A stretch of DNA of 64,000 nt from an uncultured Pelagibacteraceae bacterium. GTDB lineage: Bacteria > Pseudomonadota > Alphaproteobacteria > Pelagibacterales > Pelagibacteraceae. The notes below the pieces were generated by a model. The model was given only the letters and a program-made list of their open reading frames with translations. It was not told the DNA's origin and searched no databases. Numbering within the stretch: position 1 is the first letter of the stretch; each line of letters starts with the position of its first letter. The stretch covers positions 51,782 through 115,781 of the forward strand of contig CACPHV010000003.1 in NCBI GenBank assembly GCA_902633985.1, in the 5' to 3' direction. This document shows, in pieces, positions 12,733 to 22,102 of the stretch. Position numbers and translations under genes: made by a program.

Positions 12733-13827
12733 TTAAATTAGTAAAAAGATTGAAGAAACTAAAATTAATCCACCAATAATCGCTAGTAATATTTTTTTTG
12801 ATTTAAAAATTTGATCTAAATTATTTTTCTTAATTGTTAATGTACTTAGATCCTCAGTACTTGTCATAAAACCATCATTCCTTCCAATTTTTAGAAATTT
12901 ATTTTTTCTCTCAGTCATTATTTCTTCTGAGGATAATTCGTCAAAATAATTTAAATTTTTTGTTAAAGTTTGTCTAACATTGTTTAATATTATATCTCTA
13001 TCTCTGTGGGCACCACCTAATGGTTCGTCAATTATTTCATCAATAACTTTTAACTTAAGTAAATCTTTAGCTGAAAGCTTCATAGCTTTAGCAGCATCTA
13101 GCATTTTTTTTGGATCTCTCCATAGAATAGTCGCACATCCCTCAGGGGATATTACTGAATAAATTGCATTTTCTAACATAAGTACTTTACTTGATGAAGC
13201 TAATGCAATTGCTCCACCAGAACCACCCTCGCCTATAATAATTGCAATTGTTGGAACTTTAAGCTCCATACAGCATTCAATTGATTTTGCAATTGCTTCG
13301 GCTTGTCCTCTCTCTTCTGCTCCTACACCTGGATATGCTCCTGGAGTATCAATAAAAGAGATTATGGGAATATTAAATTTGTTTGCTAAGTTCATTAATC
13401 TTATAGTTTTTCTATAACCCTCTGGTCTCATCATTCCAAAATTTCTCTCAATCCTACTATCTAGATCTTCTCCTTTTTCTTGACCTATAACTAAAACAGA
13501 TTTTCCATTGAACTTTGCAAATCCAGTTAATACTGATTTATCCTCTCCATAATATCTATCCCCAGATAATGAAATGAAGTCTTCAAACAAATTATCAATA
13601 AAAAATTTTGCTTTAGGCCTATCTTCATGACGAGCAACCATAGTAGTCTGCCAAGGATCTAAATTAGAATAAATATTTTTTAATTTTTCATCTATTTCTG
13701 TTTGAGTGCTTGAAATTTTTTGAGTATCGACTTCTGATAATCCCTCTTGGTTGTAAGGATCTTTCAATTTTTCTAGTTCGTTTTCTAGATCTTTAATTTC
13801 TGTTTCAAAATTTAGATAATTTTTCAT
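12733..13827 (-). CDS. accA: acetyl-CoA carboxylase carboxyltransferase subunit alpha, with C-terminal hydrophobic extension
   Basis: ISFIDTPGAYPGVGAEERGQAEAIA, GEGGSGGAIAL, SPEGCATILWRD; extra C-terminal KKILLAIIGGLILVSSIFLLI. Confidence 0.95.
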   Translation of the reverse strand: MKNYLNFETEIKDLENELEKLKDPYNQEGLSEVDTQKISSTQTEIDEKLKNIYSNLDPWQTTMVARHEDRPKAKFFIDNLFEDFISLSGDRYYGEDKSVLTGFAKFNGKSVLVIGQEKGEDLDSRIERNFGMMRPEGYRKTIRLMNLANKFNIPIISFIDTPGAYPGVGAEERGQAEAIAKSIECCMELKVPTIAIIIGEGGSGGAIALASSSKVLMLENAIYSVISPEGCATILWRDPKKMLDAAKAMKLSAKDLLKLKVIDEIIDEPLGGAHRDRDIILNNVRQTLTKNLNYFDELSSEEIMTERKNKFLKIGRNDGFMTSTEDLSTLTIKKNNLDQIFKSKKILLAIIGGLILVSSIFLLI

Positions 13828-13935
13828 GTTTTATTTATAGCGGATGGTTAAAATACAAAAAAGGCAATAAAATGATATTAAATAAGGTGTAATTCTTATT
13901 AATTGACTTAAATCATTTAACAGATACAAATTCAG

Positions 13936-14083
13936 TATCGGGAGAGACTATTTATAGCGCCGAAGGAGCAACCACCCCGGAAACTCTCAGGCAAAAGGAC
14001 CGATAAAGCATAACACTCTGGAAAGAGATTGATTTCCGCCGAAGGAGTAAAGCTCTCAGGCAAAAATACAGAAGGGGTACGAA
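13936..14083 (+). promoter_or_regulatory. tandem glycine riboswitch (two aptamers) upstream of malate synthase
   Basis: Two gcYR-rich aptamer signatures: GCGCCGAAGGAGCAACCACCCCGGAAACTCTCAGGCAAAAGGACCG and CCGCCGAAGGAGTAAAGCTCTCAGGCAAAAATACAGAAGGGG. Confidence 0.93.
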
Positions 14084-14092
14084 TTAAGTGCT

Positions 14093-16267
14093 ATGCAAGA
14101 AAAATATATAAAAATTAATAATCTTCAAGTATCAGAAAAACTATCAAACTTTGTGAGTGATGAACTATTAAAGAATACAAATGTATCTTCAGAAAATTTC
14201 TGGTTAGGTCTCGAAAAAACTCTAGATGAGCTTGCACCAAAAAATAAAAAATTAATTAATTTTAGAGAAGAATTACAAAAAAAAATAGATAATTGGTATA
14301 TAGAAAATAAAGGTAAAGAAATTAAGCTAGAAGAGTATAAAAAATTTTTATTAGAAATTGGTTATTTAAAAAATGAAGGACCTGATTTTAAAATTGAAAC
14401 AAAAAATGTTGATGAAGAAATTTCAAGTATAGCTGGACCTCAGTTGGTTGTGCCTGTCATGAATGCGAGGTATGCATTAAATGCTGCCAATGCAAGATGG
14501 ATGAGTTTATATGATAGTCTTTATGGTACAGATGTAATTGAACAGTCCGAAGATAGCGTATCTGAAAGGTATGATCCTTTAAGAGGTGAAATGGTCATAA
14601 AATATGGAAGAGATTTTTTAGATAAGTATTTTCCATTAGCGGGATTGAGTTGGAATAAAATTACAAGTTTTGCAGTAAAAAATGGAAAATTAAAAGTTTT
14701 AAAAGGTGCTGATATTTTTGATTTGGAAGATGAAAATAAATTTGTTGGGCACAGAGGCGAAAGCGATAATCCGTCTGCAATTATTCTAAAGAATAATAAT
14801 TTACATATTGAAATTCTGAAAGACTCGAGAGCTTTTGCTGCTCAACAAGATCATGCAGGTATTAGTGATATTATACTAGAATCAGCAGTGTCAACAATTT
14901 GTGACAATGAAGATAGTGTAGCAGCTGTTGACTCAGAAGATAAAATTATTTGTTATCGAAATTGGCTAGGTCTAATGAAAGGAGACCTTAAGTCAAAATT
15001 TGAAAAAGAAGGAAAATTATTTGAGAGAAAATTAAATCCACATAGAAGTTATATCTCAAAAGATGGTAAAGGTTTAAAATTACATGGAAGAAGTCTTTTG
15101 CTAGTAAGAAATGTTGGTCATCTAATGACTAACCCTTCAATTTTATTAAGTGATGGAAGTGAAATACCTGAAGGAATTATGGATGCTTTTATAACCACAG
15201 CAGCTGCACTTCATGATATTAAAAATAAAAATAATTCAAGAACTGGATCAGTTTATATTGTAAAACCTAAAATGCATGGTCCAGACGAGACAGCATTTAC
15301 AGATTTAATTTTTTCTAAAGTTGAGGAAGTTCTAAATTTACCTAAGTACACATGTAAAATTGGGATTATGGATGAAGAGCGAAGAACATCAGCAAATTTA
15401 AAAGAATGTATTAGAAGTCTTAAAAATAGAGTTTTTTTTATCAATACTGGTTTCTTAGATAGAACTGGTGATGAAATGCATACATCAATGGAAGCTGGTC
15501 CTATGATTAAAAAAGGTGATATGAAATCATCAAAATGGATTAATGCATACGAAAATAACAATGTTGATATTGGTTTAAGTTGTGGGTTTTCTGGTAAAGC
15601 TCAAATTGGAAAAGGAATGTGGGCAATGCCAGACAAAATGAAAGATATGATGGAGCAAAAAACAGGACACTTAAAAGCAGGTGCAAACTGTGCATGGGTT
15701 CCTTCCCCAACAGCAGCTGCATTACATGCTTTACATTATCATGAAATAAATATTTTTAACGAACAAAAAAAATTAATTGATAGAGAACCAGCTAAGCTTG
15801 ATGATCTATTAACCATCCCAATAGCAGATAGACCTAATTGGTCTGTAGAAGATATAAATCAAGAAATTTCTAATTCTGCACAAACTTTATTAGGGTATGT
15901 TGTGAGATGGATCGATCAGGGTGTAGGTTGTTCTAAAGTACCAGATATTAACAACATAGGTTTGATGGAAGACAGAGCCACTCTTAGAATTTCATCTCAG
16001 CATATAGCAAACTGGATACATCATGGAATTACTACAAAAATACAAGTTACCAATATAATGAAAGATATGGCAAAAATAGTAGACGGCCAGAACAAGAATG
16101 ACCCACTATATGTTAAAATGAGTGATGATTATGAAAACTCTATAGCATTTCAAACCGCATGTGATTTAGTGTTTAAAGGTAAAGAACAACCTTCAGGTTA
16201 TACCGAACCATTACTTCATTTAAATAGATTAAAAAAAAAATCTAATCTGAGCTCGAAACCAAATTAG
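14093..16267 (+). CDS. glcB: malate synthase G
   Basis: VVPVMNARYALNAANARWMSLYDSLYGTD, GIMDEERRTSANLKECI, TGHLKAGANCAWVPSPTAAALHALHYH. Confidence 0.97.
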   Translation: MQEKYIKINNLQVSEKLSNFVSDELLKNTNVSSENFWLGLEKTLDELAPKNKKLINFREELQKKIDNWYIENKGKEIKLEEYKKFLLEIGYLKNEGPDFKIETKNVDEEISSIAGPQLVVPVMNARYALNAANARWMSLYDSLYGTDVIEQSEDSVSERYDPLRGEMVIKYGRDFLDKYFPLAGLSWNKITSFAVKNGKLKVLKGADIFDLEDENKFVGHRGESDNPSAIILKNNNLHIEILKDSRAFAAQQDHAGISDIILESAVSTICDNEDSVAAVDSEDKIICYRNWLGLMKGDLKSKFEKEGKLFERKLNPHRSYISKDGKGLKLHGRSLLLVRNVGHLMTNPSILLSDGSEIPEGIMDAFITTAAALHDIKNKNNSRTGSVYIVKPKMHGPDETAFTDLIFSKVEEVLNLPKYTCKIGIMDEERRTSANLKECIRSLKNRVFFINTGFLDRTGDEMHTSMEAGPMIKKGDMKSSKWINAYENNNVDIGLSCGFSGKAQIGKGMWAMPDKMKDMMEQKTGHLKAGANCAWVPSPTAAALHALHYHEINIFNEQKKLIDREPAKLDDLLTIPIADRPNWSVEDINQEISNSAQTLLGYVVRWIDQGVGCSKVPDINNIGLMEDRATLRISSQHIANWIHHGITTKIQVTNIMKDMAKIVDGQNKNDPLYVKMSDDYENSIAFQTACDLVFKGKEQPSGYTEPLLHLNRLKKKSNLSSKPN

Positions 16268-16853
16268 ATCGATTTTTAAAAGCAGAAAATAAAGTCCCAT
16301 CATCTAGACTTTCAATCTCTCCTCCTACTGGCAAACCTTGTGCTAATTTAGTAATTTTAACATCTAAATTTTTCAGACTATCTTGAATGTAGTATGCTGT
16401 TGTTTGACCTTCCACAGTTGCACTGGTTGCTAAAATTACCTCCTCGATTTTATCTCTATTAACTCTTTCTACTAATGAGTTGATTAATAAATCTTCTTTT
16501 CTTTGGCCAACTGAAGAAATTGTTCCACCCAAAATATGAAAATAGCCCTGAAAGATATTTGAATTTTCAATGGACCATTGGTCTGCTATATCCTCTACTA
16601 CACAAATTTTATTATATTTTTCTTTTGTATTCTCACAATTTAGACATCCACTTGAATTTGACTTTAATGCACCACATGAATTGCATCTAACTACATTTTT
16701 ATAAACTTGCGCCAATGTATTTGCCATAGGTTTTACAAGTTCATCACGATTATTTATTAATTTTAAAACAATTCTTTTTGCTGATTTGGGACCTAAACCA
16801 GGAAGTTTTGAAATTAATTTAATTAATTCTTCTATCTCACTGATATTTTGCAT
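16242..16853 (-). CDS. recR: recombination protein RecR
   Basis: LPGLGPKSAKRI helix-hairpin-helix, C4 zinc motif, Toprim-type region VVEDIADQWSIE. Confidence 0.95.
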   Translation of the reverse strand: MQNISEIEELIKLISKLPGLGPKSAKRIVLKLINNRDELVKPMANTLAQVYKNVVRCNSCGALKSNSSGCLNCENTKEKYNKICVVEDIADQWSIENSNIFQGYFHILGGTISSVGQRKEDLLINSLVERVNRDKIEEVILATSATVEGQTTAYYIQDSLKNLDVKITKLAQGLPVGGEIESLDDGTLFSAFKNRSNLVSSSD

Positions 16854-16856
16854 CTA

Positions 16857-17186
16857 TTATAAAGGCCATTTAAAACCAGGAATTCCAAAGCCTCCGGTTG
16901 CTTTTGTAATTTCCTCAGTTGTTTTTGATTTAAGTTGAGATTTGGCACTATTATGTGCTGCAACAATTAAATCTTCAATTATGGTTTTGTCCTCTTTCAT
17001 AATTTCATCAGATAACTTTATTGTTTGCATCTCTCCCTCTCCATCCAAAGTTATCTTTACAGAATTTGAGCCCGAAACTCCTTCAACTCTAATTTCCTTA
17101 ATCTTTTGTTGGCTTTCTTTCATTTTTGCTTCAAGTTCTTTTGCTTTATCTAAAATTTTACTAAAATCAGTCATTATCAACTCCAT
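16857..17186 (-). CDS. ybaB: YbaB/EbfC family nucleoid-associated protein
   Basis: Position between recR and dnaX; MTDFSKILDKAKELEAKMKESQQKIKEIRVEG. Confidence 0.9.
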   Translation of the reverse strand: MELIMTDFSKILDKAKELEAKMKESQQKIKEIRVEGVSGSNSVKITLDGEGEMQTIKLSDEIMKEDKTIIEDLIVAAHNSAKSQLKSKTTEEITKATGGFGIPGFKWPL

Positions 17187-18822
17187 CTTTGTTTGAATTT
17201 ACATCTATTAATTGTGCGTCAGGAAATCTATCAATCACACTTTTAAATATTTCTGAATTTTTCATTTCATCAATTAATTGTTTTTTAACATTTTTTTCTT
17301 TGTCTTTTAATGACATTTGCCCCTTTAATTTACTAAATGTAATAATCCATCTTTCACCAGTCCAATCAAAAAGTTTTGATGATAAATCTTTTACAAAATC
17401 TTTGTCTAAACTCTCATTAAAAGATATTTCAATTCTATTTTTTTCAAATTTTACAAGATTAACATTTTTTTCTAACTCATATTTTAGTTTAATCTCTTTT
17501 TTTTTTGCACAGATTTCGATCAGATCCTCGAATGCATTTATATTAATTTTATGTACTGCTTTAATTTCTATTTGAACTTCTGGTTTAGTTTTTTCTTCCT
17601 GTGCGACATTCTTAATTTGATTGATTGTTTTAGAAGTTAATTCAGTTTCTGTATTCTTGACTAAATTTTCACCCTTCAAGTCAACCTCAACTTTTTCAAT
17701 TTTATTTCCAGATTTTACAGAACTTAAATGCATCAGTCTTATTAAAAACATCTCAATTGAAAGGTGTTGATTAGAAACTATGTCTATCTCTTCGAGTGAA
17801 GAGATGGAAAATTGCCAAAATAATATTAATACCTCTGTATCTATTTGATTTGATAAATTTTTAATTTTAGAAAACTCTTCATCATTTAATGAAAAGTTTG
17901 TACTTTCTAAAGTTAAAGAATTAATATTTTTAAAGTAGTAAAGTAACTCTAAGAAATCATTAATAAAAACCTTTGGTTCAACACCTTGGTCATAAATTTT
18001 TCTATAAATACTAATTACTTTTTTTTCTTCACCTTTTAAAATTAACTCAAACAAATCAATTAATTGAGATTTATCAAAATACCCAAAAATTTTCTGAGCT
18101 GAATTTAAGTCTAATTCTTTTCCTTCATCCAAACTTAATAGTGCTCTATCGAGCAACGACAAAGAATCTCTAACAGAACCCTCAGAAATTTTGACTATAA
18201 GCTTTAAAGCATCGTCGCTTATTTTTCCATTTTCCTTATTTTTAATTTTTTTAATAAACTCCAATAATTCTGAGGATTTAATTCTAGTTAGATCAAATCT
18301 TTGACATCTAGATACTACTGTAATTGGAATTTTTTTAATTTCTGTAGTTGCAAAAATAAATTTTAGATATTCTGGTGGTTCCTCTAAAGTTTTTAATAAA
18401 GCATTAAATGCTTGTTTACTTAACATGTGAACTTCATCAATAATGAAGATTTTATATTTAGCCGAGGTCGGCCCATATCTTGAAAATTCGATTAAATCTC
18501 TTACGTCATCTACACCTGTTTTGCTTGCCGCATCCATTTCAAGCACATCTATATGACTAGACTCGCTTATAGATTTACAGTTTTCACAAAAGTTTTTTTT
18601 ACATAAATTATCGATACCGTTAGAACAATTAAGTGCTTTAGCAACAATTCGTGCTGTTGTTGTTTTTCCTATTCCCCTTATTCCAGTGAACAAATATGCA
18701 TTAGGTATTTTGTCAGCTTTAATCGAATTGGTAATAGTTTCTGCAACAACCTCTTGACCAATAAGATCATCAAAAGTTTGTGGTCTATATTTTAATGCTA
18801 ATACTTTTGAGTTATTATTCAT
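17167..18822 (-). CDS. dnaX: DNA polymerase III subunit gamma/tau
   Basis: YRPQTFDDLIGQE, LFTGIRGIGKTTTARI, IIDEVHMLSKQAFNALLKTLEEPP. Confidence 0.95.
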   Translation of the reverse strand: MNNNSKVLALKYRPQTFDDLIGQEVVAETITNSIKADKIPNAYLFTGIRGIGKTTTARIVAKALNCSNGIDNLCKKNFCENCKSISESSHIDVLEMDAASKTGVDDVRDLIEFSRYGPTSAKYKIFIIDEVHMLSKQAFNALLKTLEEPPEYLKFIFATTEIKKIPITVVSRCQRFDLTRIKSSELLEFIKKIKNKENGKISDDALKLIVKISEGSVRDSLSLLDRALLSLDEGKELDLNSAQKIFGYFDKSQLIDLFELILKGEEKKVISIYRKIYDQGVEPKVFINDFLELLYYFKNINSLTLESTNFSLNDEEFSKIKNLSNQIDTEVLILFWQFSISSLEEIDIVSNQHLSIEMFLIRLMHLSSVKSGNKIEKVEVDLKGENLVKNTETELTSKTINQIKNVAQEEKTKPEVQIEIKAVHKININAFEDLIEICAKKKEIKLKYELEKNVNLVKFEKNRIEISFNESLDKDFVKDLSSKLFDWTGERWIITFSKLKGQMSLKDKEKNVKKQLIDEMKNSEIFKSVIDRFPDAQLIDVNSNKDGVDND

Positions 18823-18832
18823 ATATTTATAA

Positions 18833-18916
18833 GGAGACTAGAACCTGAATAACTGTCTCTACGACTGCTTCCGTTAAGATCTGGTCGGGTTCAAGCAGCA
18901 TCCACCTCTAGCCTCC
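18833..18916 (-). ncRNA. ffs: bacterial small SRP RNA (4.5S)
   Basis: Reverse complement GGAGGCTAGAGGTGGATGCTGCTTGAACCCGACCAGATCTTAACGGAAGCAGTCGTAGAGACAGTTATTCAGGTTCTAGTCTCC; 10-bp terminal stem and GGAAGCAG SRP core; adjacent to dnaX. Confidence 0.9.
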
Positions 18917-18962
18917 ATATCTATTATAGCAGTTAAAATTTCTAATCTACAAGAAAAGATTC

Positions 18963-19799
18963 TTATTTTTTTTGTCTCAAGCTATCAGCTTCAAAAACAC
19001 CTAGAACGTGAAAATCCTCACAATGTAAACCTAGCTCTTCAAGAGATTTCTGAACTTTTGGATCTTCGATGTGTCCATCCAAATCACATAAGAAAAAATA
19101 AGAGTCGAAACTATTTTTTACTGGATAACTTTGCAATTTCGTTAAGTTTACTCCATTCAAAGATGGACCGCTTAGTGCTTGATATAATGCAGCTGGCTTA
19201 CTTTTCAATTTAAATAAAAAAGAGGTTATATAAGTTTTATCTTTAAATTCTGGTTGAGAAATATTTTTTCCCATAACCAAAAATCTTGTCAAATTTCCAC
19301 TTTCATTTTCTATATTTTTTTTAATTACTTCTAAACCATAAATTTTAGCACTTAATGAAGATGCTATAGCTGATTGCTTAACGTCTTTTGTTTTAGAAAT
19401 CATTTCAGCAGATCCAGCAGTATCTGCTCTAATATGTTCTGCTAAATTATTTTCTTTTATAAATTTTGAACACTGAGACAAACCTTGTGCGTGTGAATAT
19501 ACTTCTTTGATATCTTTTAATTTAGCACCAGGTTGTCCTAATAAGTTGTGTTCAATTTTTTGAAAATGCTCTTTATAAATATTTAGCCTATGTTTAAATA
19601 TTAAATATTCAATTCCAATGTTACCAGTAATTCTATTAGACTCTGGTATTATTATTCTACTATCGGGCTCTTCAGATGCTTTGTTGAAACACTCATCAAA
19701 AGTTTTACAGGGTAATATTTCTGCTTTAGAATCAATAGAGAGTGCTGCTAAATGGGAATATGCACCAAAGGTTCCCTGAAAATAAATTTTACTCATCAA
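18963..19799 (-). CDS. pheA: prephenate dehydratase
   Basis: YFQGTFGAYSHLAA start; ACT domain ESGNLTRFLVMGK; adjacent to kdsB. Confidence 0.92.
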   Translation of the reverse strand: MMSKIYFQGTFGAYSHLAALSIDSKAEILPCKTFDECFNKASEEPDSRIIIPESNRITGNIGIEYLIFKHRLNIYKEHFQKIEHNLLGQPGAKLKDIKEVYSHAQGLSQCSKFIKENNLAEHIRADTAGSAEMISKTKDVKQSAIASSLSAKIYGLEVIKKNIENESGNLTRFLVMGKNISQPEFKDKTYITSFLFKLKSKPAALYQALSGPSLNGVNLTKLQSYPVKNSFDSYFFLCDLDGHIEDPKVQKSLEELGLHCEDFHVLGVFEADSLRQKK

Positions 19800-20527
19800 T
19801 TCTTATATTCCATTATTTTTTTCAAGGCTAGATAATCTTCCTCAGTATCTACTCCTATTGGAGATGACTTAGCAAGTGAAACATTGATATTGATATTATT
19901 ATCTAATGCTCTTAACTGCTCTAATCGATTTTCTATTTCATTTTTGGATTGATCCAAGTGAACAAATTTTTCAAGACAATCTCTTGAATAACAATAAATT
20001 CCAATATGATGATAAATATTTTCTACCTGCTCAGATTTTCTTGAAAAGGATACTGCCTTTGGAAAATGACCCCCTTCTAGTCTGTTTTCAGTGATGACCT
20101 TAACAATATTTTCATTCTTAAGGTTTTTATTATCTTTAATTTTTGCAGCAAGAGTTCCTAAATTAGAATTATTTTTTACCATTTTGTCATTCAAACTTTT
20201 TACATCATCACAATCGATTGCTGGTTCATCACCTTGTAAATTCATAATAAAATCAACATCTCTAACATTTGATTTTTTAAGTGCTTCGTGAATTCTATCT
20301 GTTCCTGTCTTGTGTTTATTGCTGGTCAAAATAACATTGAAACCATTACTTTTAACATCATCGATAATTTCTTGATCCTCTGTAGCTACAATCACGTCTC
20401 CAATATTGGCTTCTTCTGCAACTTTACACACATGTGATATAATTGATAAACCTTTTATTTTTAATAACGGTTTACCTGGCAGCCTGGTTGCAGACATTCT
20501 AGAAGGTATAATTACTAAAGTTTTCAT
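19796..20527 (-). CDS. kdsB: 3-deoxy-manno-octulosonate cytidylyltransferase
   Basis: VIIPSRMSATRLPGKPLLKI, NLQGDEPAIDCDDV, VDTEEDY. Confidence 0.95.
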   Translation of the reverse strand: MKTLVIIPSRMSATRLPGKPLLKIKGLSIISHVCKVAEEANIGDVIVATEDQEIIDDVKSNGFNVILTSNKHKTGTDRIHEALKKSNVRDVDFIMNLQGDEPAIDCDDVKSLNDKMVKNNSNLGTLAAKIKDNKNLKNENIVKVITENRLEGGHFPKAVSFSRKSEQVENIYHHIGIYCYSRDCLEKFVHLDQSKNEIENRLEQLRALDNNININVSLAKSSPIGVDTEEDYLALKKIMEYKN

Positions 20528-20640
20528 TATATTTTCAAATTATTATACTCATTAAACAAATATAGAGGCAAATTTATACATTTAATTTTAGCTTTTTTTT
20601 AATTTATCATGTTATACGTTCACTACAAAATTTAGAAAAA

Positions 20641-21180
20641 ATGAATTCTTTTGAAATAAACAAAATAGTTGCTGCAGTTTTAATGGTTGCCTTGCTTGTT
20701 ATTGGAATTGGAAAATTATCTGATGTTATATTTCACGTAGAGAAACCTGATACACCTGGTTATTCGGTCGAAATAGAAACTGCAACCGTGGTATCCACAG
20801 CTAGTTCAAGTACTACATCAGACAAAATTGATATATCAGCCTTAATGGCAATGGGAGATATTGCGCATGGTGAAAAAGTTTTTAAAAAATGTGCAGCTTG
20901 TCATTCAATTGTTAAGGGAGGGAAGAATGCTATTGGTCCAGCACTATATAATGTTGTGGGAAGAAAAGTTGGAGCGGTTGAGGATTATAAATATTCTAAG
21001 GCTTTAGCAGCATATGATAAAGAATGGACTTTTGAAGAACTAAATGGATTTTTAATTAAACCTGCAAAATGGATTAAGGGAACAAAGATGGCTTACGCAG
21101 GTTTACGAAAAGAAAAAGATAGAGCTTCTGTAATAAAATATCTAAATGAAAATTCAGATAGCCCTTTACCACTACCTTAA
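20641..21180 (+). CDS. membrane-anchored class I cytochrome c
   Basis: N-terminal TM segment; CAACH haem motif KKCAACHSIVKGGKNAIGPALYNVVGRKVG. Confidence 0.93.
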   Translation: MNSFEINKIVAAVLMVALLVIGIGKLSDVIFHVEKPDTPGYSVEIETATVVSTASSSTTSDKIDISALMAMGDIAHGEKVFKKCAACHSIVKGGKNAIGPALYNVVGRKVGAVEDYKYSKALAAYDKEWTFEELNGFLIKPAKWIKGTKMAYAGLRKEKDRASVIKYLNENSDSPLPLP

Positions 21181-22101
21181 TTTCCCAAAACAATATAACA
21201 AAATACTTTTTTGAACATGAACTCTATTGAGTGCTTGTTGCCACACATAAGATTTTTTACCTAAAAAAACATCATCACTTACCTCATCACCTCTTGGCAA
21301 ACAATGTAAAAAAATACAATTTTTTTTTGCATAACTCATTAATTTTTTATCAATTTTAAAATTTTTAAATGCTCGTATTTTTTTCTTCTTATTAACTTTA
21401 TCATTTAAAGAAATAACTTTATCAGAAAAAATTACATCCGCTCCAGACACTGCTTTTTTTGCATCATTATAAATATGAATTTTTTTATTATTTTTTTTGA
21501 CCCAAGATCTAACTTCTTTTCCTGGTTCAAATTTTTTAGGACAACCAATATGTAACTTGAAGGAAAATTTTACTGATGCAGCTATTAAACTATCTAAAAC
21601 ATTATTGGAGTCACCTATCCAACAAATATTTAAATTTGAAATAGGTTTCTTCTTTATTTCCTCAACTGTAAAAACATCTGATAAAACCTGGGTTGGATGA
21701 GATGATGGGCTTAAACCATTAATTACAGGTATTGATAAATACTTTTCAAACTTTTCAATCTTTTTATTGCTATCGGTTCTAAACATAAATCCATCGCCAT
21801 AAGTTGAAAGAATTTTAGCTGTATCAGCAATACTTTCTCCACCTTGACCCAAATGAAGCTCATCAGATCTCAAGGTCATAGTACCTCCACCGAGTTGTTT
21901 GATGGCTAAATAAAAGCTTGATCTAGTTCGCAAACTAGATTTTTCAAACATTTGAATTAATAATTTACCTTTTAAGGGCGCACCTTTATCAACCTCTAAT
22001 GTGCTTAGTTTTTTTCTTAAACTTTTTCTTTTTTTAGCATCAGTAATAATCTTTCTAAGATCTTTTGCAGGTATATCTTTTAAATTAATAAAGTGTTTCA
22101 T
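21172..22101 (-). CDS. argF: ornithine carbamoyltransferase
   Basis: FEKSSLRTRSSF carbamoyl-phosphate motif variant, NGLSPSSHPTQVLSD, HCLPRGDEV. Confidence 0.93.
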   Translation of the reverse strand: MKHFINLKDIPAKDLRKIITDAKKRKSLRKKLSTLEVDKGAPLKGKLLIQMFEKSSLRTRSSFYLAIKQLGGGTMTLRSDELHLGQGGESIADTAKILSTYGDGFMFRTDSNKKIEKFEKYLSIPVINGLSPSSHPTQVLSDVFTVEEIKKKPISNLNICWIGDSNNVLDSLIAASVKFSFKLHIGCPKKFEPGKEVRSWVKKNNKKIHIYNDAKKAVSGADVIFSDKVISLNDKVNKKKKIRAFKNFKIDKKLMSYAKKNCIFLHCLPRGDEVSDDVFLGKKSYVWQQALNRVHVQKSILLYCFGKLR

Positions 22102-22102
22102 A

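Noticed and set aside
13900-14092. CRISPR-like repetition of CCGAAGGAG...CTCTCAGGCAAAA
   Set aside because: The two copies are the paired aptamers of a glycine riboswitch, not an array.
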